This document shows, piece by piece, positions 56,901 to 64,000 of a DNA stretch of 64,000 nucleotides (the stretch's first letter is position 1; every line of letters begins with the position of its first letter). The notes under the pieces were generated by a model that saw only the letters and a program-made list of their open reading frames with translations, was not told the origin of the DNA and searched no databases. The translations under genes and the position numbers were made by a program. This DNA comes from Branchiostoma floridae (Eukaryota > Chordata > Leptocardii > Amphioxiformes > Branchiostomatidae): assembly GCF_000003815.2 (NCBI RefSeq), contig NC_049989.1, positions 10,557,382 through 10,621,381 of the forward strand, read 5' to 3'.

Positions 56901-57739
56901 GCTGTCGTAAACAGAAAGCCCAAGAAATGCCTATTCTCTGATTGGTTGACAGTTGGTTTGTGGCGACGCTCACAGTAACTGCTGGTGGGCCACCAGACAG
57001 CAGGGCCCCAATAGGTAGCTAGCCGTTGGGGACCGTGCGTAGGAGGATGCCAATCTTATGCCCTTGGAATACGCGGTTTACACGACTTCTCCACCTCACC
57101 TCACTCCATCCCTTGCCCTCTAGCAAATCCACTTAGCAAATCGACGCCACCATAAGTTGATAGTTGAAGGATGGATAATATCCCGTCAAAACAGGAGAAC
57201 AACAATAAGTACATTGACAGCGGCGACATTGAAGACAAATAGGTGAGAGATGAAGGTGAATTTTATCTTCCTGCAAAACATTGCTCTGTATTTCTATCGG
57301 TGAATCCAATCCGCTTCAATCAATGCTACTTTAACCAGTCAGATACATTTATCTTGAGCGCCGAGGCTCTCAGCACGGGCGCACATTGTCTCTTCGATCT
57401 GGCGATTACCGAGAACTCTCCTGGCTATCTGCCCAAACAGGTGACACCTGACAACAAAGAGTCCGGAAATTGACATTGACGTTGCTTGGTGAGATACGCT
57501 CACAATGTACATGAAGATAGCGTTATAACATATCAATATGTCCTTGCTTTTTTATTCATCTTTCTGTCCTTCACCCCCATGCCTTGAGCCTCTTGAGACT
57601 TTGATCGTCTTACTTCAACAACCACAATCCCTGCTATCTGTTACACTAAAGTTCGATAAAACATGAGCCTTAATTGCTTAATAGTGAACAGTAAGGTTGC
57701 ACGGTTGCTTTGTAGCCAACCTCAAGGTAGTGACATTGA

Positions 57740-57950
57740 TTACTTCGATGTAGTGCCCTTGGGAAATACACTTTTCAGCAATCTCCTCACTAGACTCAGG
57801 GGTAAACCAGTACCTAAGAACGTCCCTGAAAAGGGTGTAAAATGGGGGTCCCGTGTTGGGAAAAAAAGCTACCTCGCACACGTTTAAGACGCCACAACAC
57901 TTATCGAAAAAGGTAGGGATTCACCCCAGTGTTGTTGAATCTATGATATT
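57740..57950 (+). mobile_element. SINE/LINE tail fragment
   Basis: GTGCCCTTGGGAAATACAC, then AATCTCCTCACTAGACTCAG, GGGGGTCCCGTGT and ACAACACTTATCGAAAAAGG share text with the SINE body at 16449 and the fragments at 29330-29400 and 24230-24290. Abuts the sequence before the assembly gap. Confidence 0.6.
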
Positions 57951-58013
57951 CAGCTCGTACAAATTTGAATATCAGTGGTTCGGGTGGCAGGGGAGGAGCG
58001 ACAAGTAAGTAAG

Positions 58014-58113
58014 NNNNNNNNNNNNNNNNNNNNNNNNNNNNNNNNNNNNNNNNNNNNNNNNNNNNNNNNNNNNNNNNNNNNNNNNNNNNNNNNNNNNNNN
58101 NNNNNNNNNNNNN
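58014..58113. other. assembly gap, 100 N
   Basis: Exactly 100 undetermined bases, the usual placeholder for a gap of unknown size. Flanks contain TCGGGTGGCAG (ending 57990) and its inverse CTGCCACCCGA (starting 58114), so an inverted repeat spans the gap. Confidence 1.
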
Positions 58114-58114
58114 C

Positions 58115-59520
58115 TGCCACCCGACTTAAAAGTCACAAATCTAGTAGTTTAAAATCAAGCCTCTAGCCACGAAAGAAGTCGTACAAAATAAAACCGGCCT
58201 CGGTGACAGACTGAATAAAAGTTCTAAACTATGCAGCTACTGATGGACGAAAGGTGCCGGTAGCTTCAGGAATGAATCCACACTACTTTACACAGAAGGA
58301 CAGTTTTCTACGTATCTATGAATTCTTGACTGCCACACTATTCCACTGTAACTAATGACTCAGAATACAAAATGGTGGTCCCAAATGTGAAAAGCTATTC
58401 CTATTTTGCTGACTTTCTCGTCAATATTGATAGACATTGCGCTTCAACAAAAGCCTAAGTGCTAAACCCTCTCCATTTGGCAATGTCCCAGCAAACTGAG
58501 CTTTGGCAGGGTTCCTGGTATTTGAGCATGTCATCCCAACTCGACACTGCTTTCAGATTACCTGTAAGGGATAGAGTACCACTCAGTCTATTTGATTTAT
58601 ATGAAACGCTGGTCTCTGTTTTTGAAACTAGGCTGGATGTCTCGCTGTGGATGAAGCCTCAGGGGTGATCTGCAAGTTCTGATTAAGGACGCAGTCACGT
58701 ATGTCGTGCGACTGTCGTACGATTCTGATGCCAAGAAGAAAATCTACCACCTGCAAATGAGAGCAGAACTTTACGTAATAACCCGTGGGGAATGCATCCA
58801 TCTTCCAAGAGTATTTCAAATGTGTCAGTGTGTTATCTAATGTGTTGTTTTGACGCTGAACCCATTTAACAACATACATATATATAGATATGTCACCCTT
58901 ACCGCTAATGCTAAAAGTGAGTGAGTGTGTGAGTAAGTGTACAAAAAGGTCAAATTAGAAAGGTTTATTTGGGTCCAAGGAATTAGGAAGGCTTATTGGG
59001 CCCCAGCTGCTATAGGTTTCCACTTTCCTTGTTTTCGCTAACTGGGAAACACTCAATAAAATCTTTAATATTCAAAGGTTCTGGCGCCGAATTCCACCCG
59101 TGCAAGCTAAAGGCAAACATTCATAAAGCGTTAATATTGCTGCATTGATCTTAAGTGTATATAATGTATAAGATACCCTATTCATCAATGTGTCAACTGA
59201 TATTGCCATTTCGTATCAGAGCGTTCTTGCGAAAGTTCAAAATATTTAGCGAATCGTAAACATGTGCATCATCTTCTTGCCCTGGGTGTTGGTATTTCCA
59301 GGAAACATCCTTACCCGTTATAGAACACGGTTTTACATGGCCGCGAGTGCGTCAAAGTGACCGACAGAGACTGATCAAAATGAACTTCTCAAGTGAGCAC
59401 GAGTTCAAGTAGAGGTTCACTCGGGAAATTAGACGCTCGTGACTTGCGTGTTAGAAAGACTTACACCGCCGTCTGGGGAAGTCATTACCTCTCAAGCAAC
59501 TGCCAGATTTCAAGTAGACT
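58115..59520. other. non-coding, nothing recognised
   Basis: No similarity seen. GTCGTGCGACTGTCGTACGA at about 58700 resembles phrases near 13625 and may be an old repeat. Confidence 0.35.
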
Positions 59521-59525
59521 ACTAA

Positions 59526-59921
59526 ATGGATACAGTTTGTTTAGTAAAAGATAAAGTACAGAAACGCACAAAAAACAAACTTGGTACGTACAAGTGGAAA
59601 GCTTGGAAAGGTGATGTTTCATTCATTTTGCAAACGTTGATAAGTTTTAAGAACTGCAGAATTCCTGGAAACGATGCTGTTTCTGACGTAAACGGTGATG
59701 TCAATTACATCACACGGTTCGTGATACTAAAAACACAGGACGAAAGTACAGAAACGCACAAAAACAAAATTGTTAGAGGTAGAAAGCTTGGAAAGGTGAT
59801 ATTTCATACAAACGTTGATAAGTTTTTAGACTGCGAAATTCCAGGAAATGATGCTGTTTCTGACGCAAGCGGTGACGTCAATTACATATACGTGGTTAGT
59901 GATACCAACGACGGGAAATAA
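59526..59921 (+). other. 131-codon open frame over a tandem duplication; not recognised
   Basis: The frame spans two copies of a ~177-190-bp unit: TACAGAAACGCACAAAAA starts at about 59558 and 59748, GATGCTGTTTCTGACG at 59673 and 59850. Both repeats end in the same peptide IPGNDAVSD..GDVNYI. Upstream of that peptide the two copies are read in different frames, so the open frame is partly accidental. No domain, signal or membrane segment is evident. The translation is hydrophilic with Lys and Asp. Confidence 0.2.
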
Positions 59922-60163
59922 ACTGGCTTATAATTTACTGAGCTCGTGAGAGAAAAGTCGGTGAAATTTGGCACCAGACCCATTAAAGATTAAAGGTTGA
60001 AGTGTTTCCCACCAGGCGAAAGCAAGAAAACAGGAAACGTATGTCAGCTGTGATCCGGATAATCCTGTCTAATTTGACCTTTTACCACATTTTGGTGGTA
60101 AAATCAGGGCTCAGAGCAGCTGGTGGGTCTTTGCTATACATTTAGTATAATATGTGGGATTAA

Positions 60164-60577
60164 CCCTATCCTGACTTTAAGCTAAAATGCCTGCGCCAAC
60201 TTTGACGTCGTATAGCTTCCAAACGGCTAGTGCTAGAACAACCAAACTTAGTGACTTTTCTTAGAATATTGTTGGAGTAAGTTAAAAAAAAAATTGTGTT
60301 GCCATGGCAACGGGTTTCTGAAAGGCACATTTGACAAAAACCATTGATTTTAGTTTAAACAATGGGATTTTAAGATTTTCTTGCTTTACTACACTTGTTT
60401 TCATATATTTTTGTGTGTTGACGTAATCGGTAAAAATCCAAGATGGCTGACAATATCATGATGAAAAGTATAACCAGCTTATGTTCACTCGGATTTCATC
60501 ACTATTTGGTATCAAAAACATTCAAAGTGAACCTTTTTAGGGTCAGGAAATGCCAAAAAAGACCAGTCTGAATAGGG
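60164..60577. mobile_element. second, shorter piggyBac-like element of the same family
   Basis: TTAA flanks at 60160-60163 and 60578-60581, termini CCCTATCCTGAC and GTCTGAATAGGG. It shares with the 5006-5951 copy the segments GTTGCCATGGCAACGG/CCG, TAGAATATTGTTGG/AAATATTGTTGG and AAAATCCAAGATGGC. It is 414 bp, lacking over half of the longer copy, and has no coding capacity. Confidence 0.8.
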
Positions 60578-60581
60578 TTAA

Positions 60582-61558
60582 CATCATGACAATTTTTTTC
60601 AATGTAGATAGAACGTCTGCTCCGTCTTCAGGTGATCCATTTCCTTTCCTTTCGAAATATGACTGATAGTCTATACTCTAATCAGTTCTCATGACTTTAA
60701 AAAAATCTTCGCGTATACGTATGTCAAGTTTCATTCAAGTTCATTACGTAAGCAAAAGGTTCGTCATGTATGATGCTTCTTTTGTATCTTTTCGTACGGG
60801 TTTTGATAGTGTCCAGTAGTAGTGATGACCTTGTTGTTCTAGCACTGATCTCACCACGATAGCCAGTCACGATAAGTCTCTGAATGTAGCAGGCGCTGAG
60901 ATACAAAGAAAAAAAAACAAGACTGTCAAATTTTTTAGCTTACATAATTCATTAAGATCAGAATATTTCTCGTATGCTTAAGTACCTCTGAGTCGAAGAT
61001 TATAAATCTTCTGGGTAATCTTTACATCTTGGGCGCTGGCAAGGTTCTTCAATGGAAATTTTTACTAGCTTTCACACACTGCCCTTAAACAAATTCTCCT
61101 TGTTACGCCTCATTGGTTACTGTGGTCGACTGAACTAGGTGAAGGTTGTGTGTGTGATATCTTGTAGATATCGTTTTGCATTTCAATCTACACTACCGTG
61201 TCATTTACCGTTGTTAGTTACATCCATCATCGGGATGCCTCACTGTCGGAACCGCTTGTCTGCTCGATCTTACGATGGCTCCCTCAACAATCGTTAGATG
61301 GTTGACAACGATGACACTCCTGACTATCAGGCTCAGGGAATATGTTATTCATGGCTCTAGGTACTCGTGCGCATCTAAATACAGTGTGGGTAATATGGGG
61401 AAGGTGAAGGCATCCGAAACATAAACAGAACACGTCTGAACCTTTCGGACAATAACTTCATCCATAATAGGTATAGAGATTTCTTTTACACCACCAGTTT
61501 GTACAGCAGTCACTTTGCTTCCGTTTCGGAGCAGAACTACAATTAGAAGCTTCTTAAG
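60582..61558. other. non-coding, nothing recognised
   Basis: AT-rich; no gene, RNA or element boundary identified. Confidence 0.35.
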
Positions 61559-61810
61559 GTGTTATCTCACTGGACGTGGGGCACAGGTGCGGCACTGTGA
61601 GTTTAGTTCACTGCTTCGCTGCTGTGTTGACTTCGCCAACTTTTAAACTTTAAAAAAAATAAAAAAACGTCGCGCTTGCAACCGCCACATTGGGGTTCGC
61701 TTGCGGCACCTCTAGTTTTCATGGGGGTACCTCTAGGTTCCATGAATGTACATCTGCGTTGACTAACCCCGCAGTGCCGCACCAGTACCCCAAGTGAGGT
61801 GAGATGCCAC
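61559..61810. mobile_element. 252-bp MITE, same family, copy 2
   Basis: Left TTATCTCACTGGACGTGGGG then CACAGGTGCGGCACTG; right CAGTGCCGCACCAGTACCCC then AAGTGAGGTGAGATGCC. Same terminal motif as 50387-50624 with a different centre. Confidence 0.85.
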
Positions 61811-62312
61811 ATTTAGAAATGTGTCTGAGAGACACTAAAACGCAAGCAAAAAAAATAGAAAATAAAGTGAGTGCAGCTGGTTGTGTAGAAGAATTCTCCT
61901 ATATACCATGTCTGGACATTAACATGCAAACCGACCGATGGAGCCGTTGCATGCATCAATACAAGAACTGTTTAAAAGTTAGGAGCTTTCATCTTTGACA
62001 TATCAAACACGATGAATTTCCTAGAACCATCGACCTTCTTATGGATAAAGACACCATTCAATGTCTTTGATTTTCATCCGTAGACGTCTTTCCATTTGGG
62101 GCAATCAATAGTCTTTTTTTGATTTCGATCTTTTGCCATGGGCAGCTGCCATTATTGGTACACCTCCAACAAAGGGTCGATACGGCTACGCACATCTTCC
62201 GATAGCACTGCTTGTTCTGAAGCAAGAGACACTTGCTGCTTTGAGTAATCATTACCGTCTTCAACTTTTCCACTGGCGTATAATTGGACTGGCCCCATGT
62301 AGTGTTTCTTCG

Positions 62313-62623
62313 TTACAGTTCACAAGGCTTAGTTTTAAACTGCAAAAGCAGAGTAGATAGGATTTGACGAGCTGCCTGGGCAGTAAAGACACATTTAACA
62401 CCCACGAGCGTCCCTGGGATGTTGTGAATTATTTGCTTGGCTTCCTCGATCTGCAGTTCTGATATTCAAAAACAAAGCTAGTAAATGTTACACAGTGCCC
62501 AATTAAAAGAGTTGAACATTGTAGAGGATCCCTTTGATAACCGTCGTGATATCTTACCTTCACCTTCAAGATGTTCAGTTTCAAATTTCCGTGCTTGAGA
62601 AGTTTAGATCTGTTCTTTCCGTG
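62313..62623 (-). CDS. candidate 3' end of an unrecognised minus-strand gene (two exons)
   Basis: Exon 62623-62558 reads HGKNRSKLLKHGNLKLNILK plus VK and ends at a good donor (AAG|GTAAGAT). After a 107-nt intron, exon 62450-62313 reads IEEAKQIIHNIPGTLVGVK, CVFTAQAARQILSTLLLQF and KTKPCEL before TAA. Both junctions are phase 0 if the acceptor is CTGCAG at 62451; an AG 8 nt earlier would shift the frame and shorten the end. I recognise no domain. The upstream acceptor (CACCCAG at 62624) and earlier exons are unsure. It may be a real gene, a pseudogene, or part of an old mobile element. Confidence 0.3.
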
Positions 62624-62963
62624 CTGGGTGACTTATGTGGTAAGGATAGATGCAGGTTGGTAGCTGGTAGAATGTGATAAGGAATTCTATCTCCCCTGTC
62701 ATGACTATATGTCAGTGGCTTGTACCATGGAAGGAAAAACGACCCAATACTAGAGCCGAGACGACCACACACTGTTATCTTCTCCAACAGGCGCTCAACT
62801 AGCCATCATAATTTATGTTAATAAAATGTTATGGATTTGGAAAAAAAGGTAATCTAGTAAGGGCAATACCAAAGCTATAACAAACAGAAATGAAGACAGT
62901 AATCTAAATTCTCATTCTGAGTCACCGAGAGGGTTTTAATATCATAATTGTAAAAAAAAAAAT

Positions 62964-63655
62964 GAGTCCATTCCAAGACATGCGGATGTTTGTTGCCATT
63001 GTTTAGAATTGATTTTATAAAAGTTTTGTAATTATATGTCTAGGACATTTGATACTTCAAAAATATTTTTAACACTGTTTCAACTTTATAAATATTTCCC
63101 TGGTCCTGTAAAATATTCATGGTGTGGAATACTTCTAATGGTTTCTAAATAATGATAACAGCATTCTACCATTATTTACCATTTTCTACAATTTTCTACC
63201 ATTTTTTGTAAATGGTTCAGTGGGCTGGGAAGATAGCAATTCACACATCCTTGCAAAGTATGGTTGGGTGTCATGCAACAATGGCCCACCACAAAGGATC
63301 CACCAGTGCCCAGCAGTGAAATCTAAAAATATACAGATGCAACAATAGGGCTTACTTTTATGGGGGCAATAAACTAATTCTACCATTTGGCCAGGTTTAC
63401 CATTTTTTGTAAATATTTGTAAATGTGAAATAATCACAGAGAGGTTTCACAATTATTCTAAATAAAGATATTTTTGTACAGATATTTTCAAAATGTTTCT
63501 AAAATATTCAAAGAAATTCAAATATATGAGTATTTTCTTAGTCAATTTTTTGAAAATAATTTAATTATTGTGGCTCAGATATTCTTTTATTCAAAATAAT
63601 TCAGACTAATTATAAATATCGCCTAAAAACCCTCATGGTGTCTTGGAATGGACTC
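62964..63655. mobile_element. 692-bp AT-rich element with exact 17-bp terminal inverted repeats
   Basis: GAGTCCATTCCAAGACA at 62964-62980 and TGTCTTGGAATGGACTC at 63639-63655 are perfect inverse copies. The interior is very AT-rich with repeated ACCATTTTCTAC and TTTTTGTAAAT phrases and no transposase. Confidence 0.7.
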
Positions 63656-64000
63656 TATTTCAAGTGAAATAATATCAGTCACTACAGTTCAAACAATTAC
63701 AAATGAAAGTTTGAACATGTTCGAATCTATTTATATTTGTTGGAAACATTGTAAAAGTAACAATGCAAACATCTTTTTATTTAGAACAGTTTTAAAAAAT
63801 CCATGTGCTTTGTTCATTCCAATGATTTGCGGTATTTTCGCCTCCATTGATACATTTATTTCCCTAGTAAACAAAGCTACTAAGCTGGCGTCATTTTTTG
63901 CTTCTTGCATCTTTATATTTTCTTTGGTAGACATTGGTGACATCGATTGCATGCATCAAAGGCAATCAATTTCAAATTAGTATAGAGCCTTTTTTCCCTT
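63656..64000. other. right edge; overlapping open frames on both strands
   Basis: A + frame of 110 codons (63648-63980) and a minus frame (63952-63731, starting MQSMSPMSTKENIK) overlap almost completely. Neither matches anything I recognise, and the region is AT-rich, so chance is likely. Confidence 0.25.

Noticed and set aside
57975-58166. An open frame running through the 100-N gap.
   Set aside because: The central part is undetermined sequence, so the frame is meaningless.

Overview
The window is eukaryotic: genes are split into short exons with GT..AG introns, and the space between exons is packed with diverged transposable-element remains. Two genes can be named. The first is a T-box gene, read on the + strand in six exons from 7302 to 27968. 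Its T-box and its C-terminal tail are both closest to chordate Tbx1/10. The second is a small 3CxxC zinc-finger gene like ZCCHC24 (39403-40106, +). A Tbx1/10-type gene among many short terminal-inverted-repeat elements, tRNA-headed SINEs and LINE tails suggests an invertebrate chordate, most likely a lancelet (Branchiostoma or a relative). The species assignment is inference.

Layout. 1-7301 is non-coding sequence upstream of the first visible T-box exon. It is interrupted by a piggyBac-like non-autonomous element at 5006-5951 and a small MITE ending 89 bp before the exon. 7302-27968 is the 3' part of Tbx1/10; the exons encoding the N-terminus and the start of the T-box lie beyond the left edge. 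27969 to about 29060 is its 3' UTR, which carries a 204-bp inverted-repeat insertion. 29218-38287 is intergenic and dominated by a 4.3-kb foldback element (33103-37430), whose two arms are tandem arrays of a ~192-bp unit. 38500-40144 is the ZCCHC24-like gene with a TATA-less promoter region holding NRF1-like and heat-shock-element-like sites. 40145-64000 is almost entirely repeats: SINEs, MITEs, LINE fragments, a Penelope-like palindrome with an exact target-site duplication, a 209-bp GGAA microsatellite, and a 100-N assembly gap. Two weak minus-strand gene candidates occur, at 40814-40899 and 62313-62623.

How the genes relate. Tbx1/10 is a DNA-binding developmental regulator. The ZCCHC24-like protein is a compact zinc-binding protein of the 3CxxC family. 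Nothing in the sequence shows that they act together; they are neighbours in the same orientation about 11 kb apart. The most unusual content is structural: the asymmetric foldback element carrying about 13 perfect TGACGTCA motifs at roughly nucleosomal spacing, the Penelope-type palindrome with a hammerhead-like core in each arm, and a frame-preserving 39-nt microexon directly after the T-box.
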